NCBI GenBank assembly: GCA_025267735.1
Contig: CM046309.1
Span: 30,450,702 to 30,514,701 of the forward strand
Source: Mactra quadrangularis
Lineage: Eukaryota; Mollusca; Bivalvia; Venerida; Mactridae
DNA: 64,000 nt
Reading direction: 5' to 3'
Shown here: piece by piece, positions 48,475 to 60,398 of the stretch
How the letters are laid out: each line of letters starts with the position of its first letter
How positions within the stretch are numbered: position 1 is the stretch's first letter
Translations under genes and position numbers: made by a program
Notes under the pieces: generated by a model
Databases searched by the model: none
What the model was told of the DNA's origin: nothing
What the model saw: only the letters and a program-made list of their open reading frames with translations

Positions 48475-50334
48475 ACTGTAGTTTGCATAAAGTATAGTCA
48501 GTTTTGTCTCAAGTTATCATAAACGACTTATATAACACTGTCATATACAACATACAACGTGTTAAGTTGAAACAACCTTCTGGCATGTAATTGAATTAAT
48601 TATAATCAAATATAGAGTTACACATGTATATAATGTATTATAACGTAGCGACAAAACTCCAAAATAAATATTGCAATGTTTAAAGGGTATATAATGTGTA
48701 AAATAATATTGGTATAAACCATACAATAGATGGTCTATGTCTATTCTATATATTATCTCTTCTTCATCAATACTGTTTTGTATTGTAACATATCATTTAT
48801 ACACACGTTGTTAAAACCTATTGTTTTATTTTAACAGATTTTAAAGGTGTAGTGTGGCGAGCTTAATATACTCCTTTAATTTTTTGTACGAGATAAATCG
48901 GCTTCGACTTAAGACCTATCAGCCTGGGCGTCCCAAGCCCGGTTGAGAAATAGTGAAGTCATCCACTGCTTTCGGAGTACCCAGCAAAAGAAGATTTTCT
49001 CAGAAATGTTGCTACTAGACACTTAAGTTTACTTAAGTTCTAGTCAGGGTCTGCATGTAATGCATCCATATGGGGCGGACGAACCCTGGGGGGGGGGGGA
49101 AACAAAAGTCGTGACAACATCATTTACCTAAGACCTTTTTAAAAATGGTATGACATGCTTAAGCCTACACCTGGCACTATTATAATATTATGGTTTTTAA
49201 CATCAAGCGTAAGGGAATTTTAACCCAATTGTTTTAAAATGAAACCAATTTAATTACTGTTAATTAAACTGTACCGTCGGACAATTAGTAAGATTTCTAA
49301 AATAAATTAATGATAAAAATATCGGACTTATAATTTTTTAGAATGCGCATTTGGTTTTTTTCCAATGTACAGTTTCCAATTTTAATCAATATATCTAAAA
49401 TTGCAGTTACATACTTATGACGATCTTTTGAACAGGCATGAACAATCTTCACTATTCAAATTGTCCCTTTATTAAATCTGTGTCATCTTATTCTACTGAT
49501 AAAAGTTTAAACACTGATTGAAAACATAGCATTAAAATTGATTTAGTATATAAATAGAAACTATTTAAACTAGTTTTTATATTAAACTAATTGAAAATCA
49601 TTCGAAAACTCTAATATGATATTAAATTTACCCTAAATCTATGTCATACTTATAGTGTCCCTTTAATTTTTAGTCATATCATGAATGAGCATTTTGACAT
49701 TAAGAAGGCTATCGTGTATCCAATTAGCATAATGTCGGAATGTTAAATTTTTGTTCCGATGTAATACAAGTTGCAATCTTACTAGGAAACTGATTAATTA
49801 AAAGTGTAAAAATAATCATGACATTTTATTAACTTTATGTACTTGATTTAAATGAAAAACGCTGACTATTTGTGATTAACGTAACTTGCAGACATGCATG
49901 TACATTTTTGACGGAATTACGTGTAAAATATAGGCAATACTGGATAAACGGCTTAATATGTAAGGAGATTATTGCGCTGTGCAGACATGGGAGAGCCTAT
50001 GACGTAAAAGGTTGGTCATTTCTTTTATAAGACCATCATAATATCTAAACTATTTGTACTTAACATACGTCTAAGATATTAAAATAAACATGTAGATCTA
50101 TAGTGTTTTTGACAGCGTTTCAGCGTAAAAGTTGATACATTTTCAGTCATAATTTCGTATTAATGTTCAATCAATTTTCTTAGTTCATCAGGACAGTATC
50201 ACTCAATACAACTATCGCGATGAAGTTTGCTGAAGTTTGGAGCCCCTCCGCATTGCCATAGGATTTCTAATAAATTGTAGTAGCTACATTGGTGTAACAT
50301 CCTTTAGTTTAGTATATACTTTTCGCTTGATTGT

Positions 50335-50510
50335 GAAAAAAGTTCTTACAACTTATAGATTAATTATGGAGCAAGTAGGATAAAGTTTCTTGCGCAAGGA
50401 AAAAACGAGTTAAATTTTGGTTGAAACGCGAACCAACTCGGAGCTGGCTATCCAATGATTACCAGTCTAACGCCGTAACCACTCAGTCACACCCGCTCCT
50501 CGTTACATTC
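50335..50510 (-). mobile_element. tRNA-Ser-like SINE (family A, copy 3), near complete
   Basis: On the minus strand it reads TGACTGAGTGGTTACGGCG (A-box), GTTAGACTGGTAATCATTGG, then GTTGGTTCGCGTTTC (B-box), a body ending AGAAACTTTATCCTACTTG and the tail AAGTTGTAAGAAC. It is the most complete head of the three copies. Confidence 0.75.
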
Positions 50511-50801
50511 TTTTGTTTGTCTGTGTCACAAGAGCAGAATTGTAACGATTGAGCAAGTTTAAAAGTGACTTTTGTTATACATTAACAAGTAATACTCAGT
50601 AATATATCTTATTATGCAAACCTTTTTAATCGTCTATATAATTCTGGCGTACTGGTTGCTTTAAACAAATCTAATGTTTCTGATAAACAAGAAACATTTT
50701 CGGCAGATGTTCATTGGTTCAAATCCGGCGTGTTCGATTTGTGGTTGCACCAGGTCATATCCTTCCTTGAAAAAAATGACAATCGATTTCCCCTTCTTCT
50801 T

Positions 50802-51176
50802 ACGGCAAGAGTAATGCTACAGTCCCATAAACATAAAAATAGTCGTTAGGGCACCGTACGGGCGCCGTGCGATCAAGGTTCGTAAGGACCCGTATGAACT
50901 CTTGCGTACCCGTACGGACTGTTGTGTTTTTCCACGGTCCGTGAGATGAGCCTAAATATACACGTATCAGTTTCAAAGTCAAATCGTGAACAAAATCGTG
51001 GCCGAGTATAGATTAAACTTGCATATCTTCCAGCTACGGCTTCGTATGGCACACCCATTGTTTTGTGTCATGTGCGTACCGTCACCTTAATACGCAAGGC
51101 TTCCCACGGGGTACGGCTGTCCGCACGTACGGATCCGCAAGAAGCCACGATTTTATGGGACCGAGGCATAAGCAAG
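50802..51176 (-). mobile_element. GC-rich inverted-repeat element (family D, copy 2)
   Basis: Reverse-orientation copy of 45462-45843. Shared blocks include GGGAAGCCTTGCGTAT, ACTCGGCCACGATTTTG, CGTACGGGTACGCAAGAG and ATTTTTATGTTTATGGGACT on its own strand. Its inverted ends are CAGTCCCAT (50820-50828) and ATGGGACCG (51155-51163). Scattered substitutions and small indels separate the copies. Confidence 0.75.
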
Positions 51177-54100
51177 CACTGGTAAAAATATTTCGGAACT
51201 GATAATAGCTAATTAGGATAAATCTGTGACCAAAGGTAATAGCAACAATATGTTGATAAACCGTATAGTCATGTATTTTTTTATACAAAAAAGATTTCAT
51301 TTGTTGAGAACTTTTACCTTTATATTATCGTTTATACAACATAACCAAAATATGACTAAGTTAAGACTTTATAATAAAGATGTATTTTTATCTGTGAAAT
51401 GACTCAAAGTTAAATTGATTGAATTGTCTAAGAAAGCCAAGTACTTACTACCAAATCCAGGGAACAATAAGTAGGACTTATTCATAACAAAATGCATTCA
51501 GCAATATTTATCTAATTCATGTGTCACCGAGGACGTTCAAAGATTCACTTCAAATAACTTTCCCTTTTTAAACTTGTAGATATTTATTCATGAGGTTTTA
51601 CGATAATAATCATCGTAAGTCAAGAGCGAAATTTATTTATAAAATAATCATTTTCTTTTCCTATCAAACTCGCATTGTCGTATATTGTTGTATATCCTCT
51701 GAACGTATTATCATAGACATTTTATTGTCTCAACCACAGGGTGCTGGCATCAAAGAATCCCCCATTGTTTTATTTTATACACATACATATAAATGTACTA
51801 TATTATATGGGTATATAATAAAAATGGAAAAGGGACTCTTTTATGCCGACGGCCTGTGTCTCAAACGATATCTTTTTACGGCGACAGTTTGATTGTCTCA
51901 TGTGTAGTACTTTTTATTTGTAAAATGGGGGCACACCTAAAAACTACCTCCTAAAATCCCAGCGTTAAAATGAATGTTAAGCGTTAACTAAAAGAGTCAA
52001 ATACTGTATGCATTGTGATAATAATTGTTTTTTTTCAAATTTGTCACGTAGATGCCAAAATGATGCCAAATTTGTTAGCACCACGGTATAGACGTTCAAA
52101 GACACAAATCATGAAATAAAAGCAAAGTGCAGTTTGTGAAAGGGCATTGTAATAACTCAATAATATTTGTAATACTTATTACAATTCGGGTATTTTATTA
52201 CAAAACGGGTTGTAACAACTGTTTATTAATACTTTGTTTACTGATATACATGTATGTGGTCATGTGTACGTGCATGAACTTTACTTCTTGATATCGTTCT
52301 TGGTTGTTTACACACATTTCTTTTTTACAAAAAATATGTATGCTGTTTTACGCCACACTTCAACACTACTTTCAAACCTTTGGTCCAAAGATCTAGCTAT
52401 ATTCAGGGACCGTGGTTAGAACAACTGGACACAACAATATGTGACTTAAAACACAATACATTACATTCCATTCCATTTTCAAGCCAATGCTATTGCTTAT
52501 CTCTGCGCTGAAATCTACATGCATCCCATTAATATTAAGGACTTTTACACCTTCTTTGTGAAAGTAATCTCCTTATACTTACATCAAGTGAAGCAAGATA
52601 TTTGTGGTCAATTGTATGTAGGTAGACGACGAATTGCGGCGTTCTTCTGAAAACAACAATTTTTAACCATATTTGACCACTCCAATAATATTGACGTCAG
52701 AGTACCTTTGACCAGCAGGGGGAAATCGTTAAAGAGGTATTTTACACTATGTTCTCATACAAAAAGACGTCAATAGCTAGAGTTTGATAAAAACATGCAA
52801 TTACGTTGCGTAATAAAAGACAACAATATAAATACATGCTGCGTTCACGCCAACTTGACCTTACGTATAGATTACATATTTGTTAAGATGTTTTTTTGGT
52901 TGATTTAAGGATTTCATTGTATTTTATAACATGTTTATTATAATTCTATTTTACATATTGTATCTACAGATATATATGTATATATTAGAGGTATAATACT
53001 TATACATGATGCATTGATCCGTTATAGTATGCCGATTGTCTTTAAAGGTATACACTTTTAGTATGTAGCAGATTTTGATACTTTATGTAGGTCAAACATA
53101 TTCATAGGTAAATGTATAGCAGTTTTATTACAAAATAAGTTGAAACGCCAGTCTTCGTCTTGAATTTATCATACACTTATAAGTATCTGCATTAACGAGA
53201 ATTTGGTAACTTAGTAGTCATTTGTTGTTTCGAAGCCATGACTCTAAAATCTTTGCTATACAATAAGCATTCAAAACAATTTCTTTCATGAAACTTTCAG
53301 GAAATGATTCCCAGATGTCACGCTGGTGTTATTAATATTGGCGCATAATTTGTACCCAAATTGAGTGTGCAATACCATGTTTAATGTTTTCTAAATAGGT
53401 GAAAAAATAGCGTGCTTCAAGTGACCAAACAGGGGTTGCTATGGATACCATTTATTCTTTATACATTTTGATAATCTGTTCATCAATATGATTTTGAAAA
53501 CGCAAATGAAGTGTTTTACACTTATGTGAGTTTTGATGTGATTTGACAAAAGGGTAAATATTTTAGAATGGAATTCCGCGAATTTATCAATCACCCCTCG
53601 TATTCATAGACAAAACCTGTAATCTTGTCAGAACCCAATGATTTTAGGACATCACAATTATTTTGATGTATGTTTGTCGATTGCTGTTTCACAGATAAAA
53701 GCTGTCATTACATGACATCGATTTTACAGTATTTGCAAAAACAACATAGCGTTACAAGAGCACTTAAGACAATTGCCTTTCAAACTGGTAACATAATAAT
53801 TTTTGGCTCTCATGTAAAGTTCTCATAAGTCTACCTAGGCTACTGATGTGATAATTTATTAGGCGATGATAAATACTCATAATTATATGAGGTAGTCTCT
53901 CTAATATCTTCCATTTGAACTTTAGTTGCTTTCGAGCTAAATTTCCGCTTCATAATTATGATACATGGAAACATTGACAGCATTAAATAAAGTGCAATGG
54001 AATCACCAATGATTATATACTTTGAATAAACATGTTTGTTGTTTAGATGTTTCTTTTGTTATTTAGGAGTTACCGCAATAAGCTAAAACTTCAAGACTTG

Positions 54101-55226
54101 AAATATTTAAGAACCAATGGAGTATTTTATTGAGTATGTACCTTTAAGACGGTTGTCCACAAGTTTACAAATGGTTAAATCTTATTCATAATTCTATGTT
54201 CAGTGTTTAATTCTCAATTAATCCGTTTGATTTGATTTTACAATATATTTTCTTATCAACGCCTGTCATCATGTACATAAATACAATACTACTGTATACA
54301 ATAATTCACGCCATATAAATGGATTAACGGATTAAAATCCGAGCTTTATTAAACAATATCATTTGATCCTATTCACCGATGATTTATTCGAGCTAGCGCC
54401 AATGCTTGGATATATAATTTTTTTAAACAAATTTTTGGCACACGGTTTTCTGATAAACCTTGATTATTATGTAGTGGTTTAGTTTATATGTCGTTATTTT
54501 TTATGTTTCATTTCTAAACTGTGAGTTATTATTGGAATTTAAATGAAAATACGTTATTTTCTGTAAGTAATTATTGTATTGTCTGTATTGAATTGTAGAA
54601 ATTTATGTATTATTTATGTATACAAGTATATATATTTGATTTAGAAACGGCGCCCATACCTGTGGTTGGTAACGTCCAGATAACTGAAGATCGGTCAATT
54701 GAATCACTTGTTATTACTATTTGTAACAGGGCGTTTCATTTTATTATTTCAAATCAACAACTACAGACTTACTGGTTACCTAAATGTCATATAAATATAT
54801 AAATTCTTATGTTATATGAATAGACTTTCAGAACAATTGCATAATAGTAGTAAGGCTAAGAAGAAATGATTTTCTGCCCTCTCCATTGTAACTGTTGATA
54901 GACAGTCGGACATTTTTGACAAATTTTTATTTGGCCTGGCTACTAAAGTAATAATCGAAATAGATCGCGAGGAAACATGTACAAATATATTACTAAAACC
55001 GTAAGCTTACCAAGCGTATCACCGAGGTTACTATGACCTAAGATAGACTTGAAGCTATTATGTTTCACATAATTGTACTACATGAACTTAAGTTCAACCA
55101 AGTTAATAAAGTTTGCAATATACTTACCAAAGGAAAGCATAAACATTCCCAAATTATATAATTTCAGATGAATATCAACTTCAAAACATGTGATTTTGCA
55201 GCAACAGTGTTTACCTAAGGGAACAT

Positions 55227-56654
55227 ATGAAAGTCGAAGCATTGAAGCATAAAATGGCAACCGCCACAATAAACGGTCTTCAAGTAAAAGGCGAGGCTGC
55301 TCCGAAAAATACTGGAGGTATTCCACAATTATCTACGGCTTTTAGATCGAACAAACCTGGCAGTCACATGACCTCTAACGACAGATCTTTTCAATTTGTT
55401 ATGAACCGACCAGCGACCGTGTCAGATCTGACTATTACTAGCCTTACCGGGCCTTCAGTCCCAGTACGTAAAATGGAGCATTTAAGTCGTGTTAGAACTG
55501 CTAATTACGGAATGTCCACAATGGACGCCTCTGATGAAATGAATGGCGGCGAACAACAGTCAACTATTATTATAGACAAACCTCATTTCGTTTTATGTGG
55601 ACTTCCGGTTGGCTCAAGAGAAATAGACCACCATTTGTACGTGAATGAAACTCGTGTTGGAAGTTATAAAACCTCAGCTAAAGCTGTTTACCAGGCACGA
55701 CGTGTACCTAGATCCAGTAAGGCCATGAGTGAGCCAGCGTTCATTTCACCGGATAAAGAAATGATAAATTACAACACGAATCTTACCGAAACGGTAGACG
55801 AATCCGGTAAAAAGTCCGTGCCGCCAATTCCCCCAACAACTCCAGTGAACTATGCCCATTATATAAATATGATGAATAAATCCAAACAAGGATACAGGCA
55901 GGAGGATCATGATGCTAGATTCCTGGGTTCTATTCCTAGCTCTGAAGTTGAACACAAATATGTTCCAAGTAGCATGCTTCTAAAGCACCGGAAGATGACG
56001 TTGCTACGTCGTGACCAAACACATGATAGCATGGACTTACCAAGAGAACATTCAAGCATCTCAACACACTCAGTGAAATCTATTTCCACAGTGTCTGAAT
56101 CTGTGATAAACAATAGTTTAACAGTGACATCAGGCAAGGCGGCTAAACTTGCTTCAAGGTCGCTAAGTAATAGTGCTTCCAAAGTGAACTACAATAACCC
56201 ATACAGGAACACTAAATACAAAGGCCGTCTTGCTCTGAATGTGCATAAGAGAATAGAGTTTGAAACAATCGATGGTTACTTTAAATATCAAAGACAAAAC
56301 CACAGTAGAAATATATTGACTCCACGTGCTGTGATACGTATACCTAAACCATGCTCTGATACGTTTCTAGTCCAAATGATGTATGAGTTGAACCATCCCA
56401 AACGTGGTGGGTCTGCTAACTATTCAGATGTTGCTAGGACAAAGGATTTAGAAGAATTTGTACAAACAAGGACTTCTAGTTCATTAAGTAAAACACAATC
56501 AAATATTGACAAGTTTATGGTAAAAAGAAATAGTGCTAAAAGTCGTAAAAGTAATAAGAGTGCTAAGAGTATGGCGGACGCTGAAACAATACATGAAGAA
56601 GATGACTGGGCTGATGAAAACATTATAGTTAATGATAATATTGATGTTAATTGA
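55227..56654 (+). CDS. Unrecognised 475-residue protein, single open exon
   Basis: This is by far the longest open frame of the window (1428 bp) and looks truly coding: balanced amino-acid use, no repeats, and richer codon choice than the flanks. I recognise no domain, signal peptide or membrane segment. Only two cysteines are present. The middle has a proline run (SVPPIPPTTPVNY, residue ~198), then a Ser-rich stretch (residues ~277-325). A block at ~340-395 looks the most structured (RIEFETIDGYFKYQ, AVIRIPKPCSDTF). The C-terminus is a Lys/Ser-rich basic stretch (AKSRKSNKSAKS) followed by an acidic tail (EEDDWADENI). The ATG at 55227 has a weak context. ATG 55254 (MATATINGLQV) has A at -3 and G at +4 and may be the real start. 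A splice-acceptor-like ttttgcag ends at 55201, so an upstream exon is possible. It is probably an intracellular, partly disordered protein. Function is unknown. Confidence 0.75.
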   Translation: MKVEALKHKMATATINGLQVKGEAAPKNTGGIPQLSTAFRSNKPGSHMTSNDRSFQFVMNRPATVSDLTITSLTGPSVPVRKMEHLSRVRTANYGMSTMDASDEMNGGEQQSTIIIDKPHFVLCGLPVGSREIDHHLYVNETRVGSYKTSAKAVYQARRVPRSSKAMSEPAFISPDKEMINYNTNLTETVDESGKKSVPPIPPTTPVNYAHYINMMNKSKQGYRQEDHDARFLGSIPSSEVEHKYVPSSMLLKHRKMTLLRRDQTHDSMDLPREHSSISTHSVKSISTVSESVINNSLTVTSGKAAKLASRSLSNSASKVNYNNPYRNTKYKGRLALNVHKRIEFETIDGYFKYQRQNHSRNILTPRAVIRIPKPCSDTFLVQMMYELNHPKRGGSANYSDVARTKDLEEFVQTRTSSSLSKTQSNIDKFMVKRNSAKSRKSNKSAKSMADAETIHEEDDWADENIIVNDNIDVN

Positions 56655-57500
56655 TGATATCATATATATGTTCTATTGAAATGCGAGTATTTGATTGGTT
56701 GAGTATGGATCACATGACGATCGGTATGAGTAATATTAGCTGGCATTTCTTTCCTCACGATCTTGAAAATTTTGTCTGTTTAAATGGATCAACTACTTTT
56801 ATGTAGCGTATACAATTTTGTCATTTGGTTTGGCCAATATGTGTTTAACGGCCTTGTCAAAATGAGGTTTCCTAGGATCTAGTTGTAAGTACTCCGCCTT
56901 TTCGCTTTTGCAGGTACGTAAAACACATATTGTGCTCAACAGAAGGCAATAACTGCATGTACACTTGTATACTGTAAATTAATTTCTGGTAATCTTTTTT
57001 CAAGCGACAAACATGTCTGGTAATGAGATCTGTAAAGACGTTTATATATGATTTTTAATATGCTTTTGCAAGTGCTTTAAGTATATTTTTGACACTCCAC
57101 TGAAATTCATTAGCATTTTTACAGATGGAATTAAGTAAGGTTGTAATATAAAAAGGGAGCTTTTAAGAATGAAGTCAGAATGTTTTAGTACTGTTTCACC
57201 ATTGATAAATTATACACACAACAACGACTAGCTATAAGGCTACGATTGTAGAATATTGTCTGAATGCTTATAAAATACTGATATATAGGTAGTTATGATA
57301 TTGAATGATTTCAAACCAATGCTGGGCGTTAAAATTTGAACAAAAAAAGGGAATCATTGTTCACATTGCTTGTATAAGAGAAAAAACAACAATTTATCAG
57401 TTGATACATGTACTCACAACCAATGAGTCTGGCGACAAAAACCTTCCATGTTTATTTCTTATACCAAATCGTTCTGTTTCTGTAGAATTCGTAGAAAGAA

Positions 57501-57506
57501 AATAAA
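57501..57506 (+). terminator. Candidate poly(A) signal for the 475-residue protein gene
   Basis: First AATAAA seen downstream of the stop codon at 56654, about 850 bp away. The assignment rests only on position and hexamer. Confidence 0.35.
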
Positions 57507-59456
57507 CGTACTTAACTAGTACCTACCATATTTTCATAAAATACATTGTTTAAATTTCATAGTTCATATAAAACTCTCATTGCCAACTATTAAAAATCTT
57601 TACCATATCATAGTTACAGTTTATTTTCAAGATATTAGGCCATTGGCCTATGAATCTGCAAGCATAGATACATATATATAAATACATATAATGCAGAAAA
57701 TTACAAAATAATGTTATTTATATTTTTGTTGGGTTCAACGCCGTTGCAACACATTGTATAAGTGTAGTGCTTTTGTATATTCACATTTTGACTGATAATT
57801 AACCTATATATTTTTGTCAGGCACGAATTATCTCCCTTTTATTACCAAAATGACTCAATTCTATCATTACACCGCCATGAACAAACTCTCCGCGGCAGTT
57901 ACTTCCCTTTATTTAAAGTAGAACGGGTGGGGTAACCGGTGTGAGAAGTTGGCATCATTACATGCGTTCGTTCCATAATGGAATCCATTTACTTATGCAT
58001 TTTTTCAGCTTATACTGAAATCAGCAGAAACATATTGCTACTCTCTAATATTTAACATATAATTATAAAAATAATAAATTTTAGATAGTATAAAAATAAA
58101 TTTAATAATATATTTATCATGCGATTTGGAAATTCTGCATATTCAAATGTAGATTGTTAATCACTTTCATTTTGAAATTTCGTGACTTATTCAATAAAAC
58201 ATATATAACTAGACTTCTATTGAATGTCTTTCATATGTATTATATTTTAAGATAAGATAATGTTAATAAATAAATCAAATATCAAAGTCTACTCCTAGTA
58301 TTTATCATTCTGTCTAACAAAAACAGGGACGGAACATATCTAAATTTTGCAGGGGGGGGGGTGGTAGGGGTTAAAGCGTACCATTTTCTTTAGGATGGTC
58401 TATACGCAATATATATCATTTTGAAATCTATTTTGGACGTTTTTGCTAGTGATTCGAATTTTCCCAGGGGTAAAGGGGGTTGAAATATTTACCAGTGTGA
58501 TGATCTTACTAAAAGCAATGGTTCAGAACAAAAACAAAGAAGTATACATCGTGTCTTACAACTAGCAGCTATAATGATGGTATCTTGTTGTTTAAACTGC
58601 ATATTATACATCGGTAGAATTTGTTCTTAGCACCTTCCTCTAAAGAAGAAAACCCGCATATCAAAATGTAGTTATATGTATGTGTATTATCAACTATGAA
58701 TTCATATGGCTGATTAACCATAGTATCACTTTAAACACATGCATATCACTGAGTCGTTGTTCCATAAACCAATATTGTACTCGTATAGTACTTACACTAT
58801 TTTCTCTGATTGAGTTCAGATTCATTTATGTAACTATGCCACAATAAAAATATATATGATGACTGTGTGTTTCTTTATTTATTTATATATTGCTATACAA
58901 TATACATGCACATGTATACTATGTATATTCTTTATCATTATGTGTTGTTAACGTATTATCTCAAGTTGCAACTCGACGCAATTGTTGTACCCAACCAAGG
59001 CTGGTTATTCTTCTTCTTCCAAATAAAACAAATCAGTCTAGTACTTGAATCTGTTAACACCATGGATAGGGCTGTTTATGTCCAATAAACCAGTAAAATA
59101 TTATACAATTAAAACAAATCTATATTATGTCAGGATCCATGTGACTGAATGCTGATCATTCTTGTTATACAAATGTATTTAGATAATGGATCTACCTCGA
59201 CTGTACGTAGGAGTGTACCTCGACTGAATTCTAAAACTAGCAGAAGTATGTAGTTTCTATATCAATCTGCATGTATATATCAATTGTCATTGCACGTAGT
59301 CTAGTCTATATGGAAATGTGTGAGCTTTGGGCGAAATATATGTTATCCTGCTTCAATGGCAAAATGTCTTACATGTTCATCATTGTCTCGTGTAGCTCAT
59401 CTTTGTTCGAATGTTAAAGATAAATACATACCTTCTTGTAAAGATTATATACTTCA

Positions 59457-59763
59457 CAGGGGCGGATCCAGGATTTTTTTCTAGGGGGGAGGTCCGAACT
59501 TTTCTAGGGGGTCCGAATTTTTCTAAGGGGGGGGGGGGGTTCGAATCTCGAACCACGACCACATTATACACATTTTGCAGAAAAAATGCAACATATTGAT
59601 AATAAAAACTACACTACCATTAAATCTATGTTAAGCACCGAGAAAAATTGCTTCATACTACTAAAAATGACTTACAAGCAAGAAATACACTAATGGACAT
59701 GTACATTTTCCAAATTCTAGGGGGGTCCGGACCTCCCCTGATCCCCCGCTGGATCCGCCCATG
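59457..59763. mobile_element. hAT-like non-autonomous element
   Basis: It begins CAGGGGCGGATCCAGGA and ends CGCTGGATCCGCCCATG, which is inverted with one mismatch in the first nine bases. Subterminal GGGGGTCCG words are also inverted on the far side. CAGGGGCGGATCCAG ends are typical of small hAT-derived elements in animals. At 307 bp it has no transposase. I found no matching 8-bp target duplication. Confidence 0.7.
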
Positions 59764-60244
59764 CCTCATGGGAAACTTACAGCATTCTATATCTATGCAT
59801 TATAACAATTTTATAGAGAAATTAGTACTTTTTTCAATTTCAGTCAAGGCAATATGTTTACCATTTTCTAGAATTTGCGATACGTACCACGATATATTGC
59901 GGGCTTTTAGATTCGTTGTGCAAACATTGCAAATCTTATATATATGCAGCTACTGATAGAATCTAGCCTCTTTAAGTATTTACGGTCATTTAGGACCAAG
60001 ACGTGCTCCAGTCGGTTAAATTCTTGTTACTTGAAATTATATGGAATGAACAAAGGAAAAACTGACGTCTGCTACTTTAATTTTGCGAAGGGAAGAATTT
60101 TCCAATGAACTAAAAAATATCGCCAAATACCGGTACATTAAAATTGTACCGCGGTACGTATAACTGCAGCTGCGTATTGCAATATATCGGTATACCGGTA
60201 TATTGTGACAGCCCTAGCAACAACAATATATATCTTCTTCATAT

Positions 60245-60398
60245 TCAATGTTTCGCACAATCGATCATCACTTTAACACCTTTTCCAGATTTCGCCATCT
60301 CAAATGCTTGCATAGTTTCTTCCAGTGTAAATCTATGGGTAACCAGGGGAGCCACGTTGATTTTACCACAAGATATCATATCTATAGCTGTTTGCCAC
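60245..60398 (-). CDS. SORD: SORD terminal exon
   Basis: After the acceptor gatattcag it encodes [35 protein letters not shown] and [13 protein letters not shown], then TGA (60247-60245). Length and ending fit the family. A long frame on the opposite strand over this exon is a shadow. An ATTAAA-type signal on the minus strand lies near 60081-60076. Confidence 0.94.

Larger units (their letters stand above)
33694..55226. other. Gene-free intergenic region (21.5 kb)
   Basis: It begins with the tailless 3' UTR and contains no convincing gene. Recognised contents are a Tc1/mariner-type MITE (41097-41347), tRNA-like repeats (41375-41545, 42660-42745, 47735-47935), a palindromic MITE (43499-43644), two inverted copies of a GC-rich element (45462-45843, 50802-51176), a hairpin element (48210-48474) and a SINE (50335-50510). 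The stretches 34330-41090 and 51180-55190 show nothing beyond AT-rich unique-looking sequence and short frames. Confidence 0.7.
56655..60244. other. Intergenic region between the 475-residue gene and SORD
   Basis: It contains the probable 3' UTR of the upstream gene, a hAT-like element (59457-59763), a ten-G run near 58353, and a short ACCGGTAC/GTACCGCGGTAC palindromic patch near 60130-60200. No further gene was recognised. The convergent genes face each other across it. Confidence 0.7.

Noticed and set aside
49090..49101. Long G runs (also near 58353 and 59528) and the C run at 13319-13328 as functional G-quadruplex sites
   Set aside because: Single homopolymer runs without the four-block pattern; more likely slippage or transposon sequence.
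55907..56182. Minus-strand frames inside the 475-residue gene (also 55746-55955 and 56420-56623)
   Set aside because: Shadows of the longer plus-strand frame.
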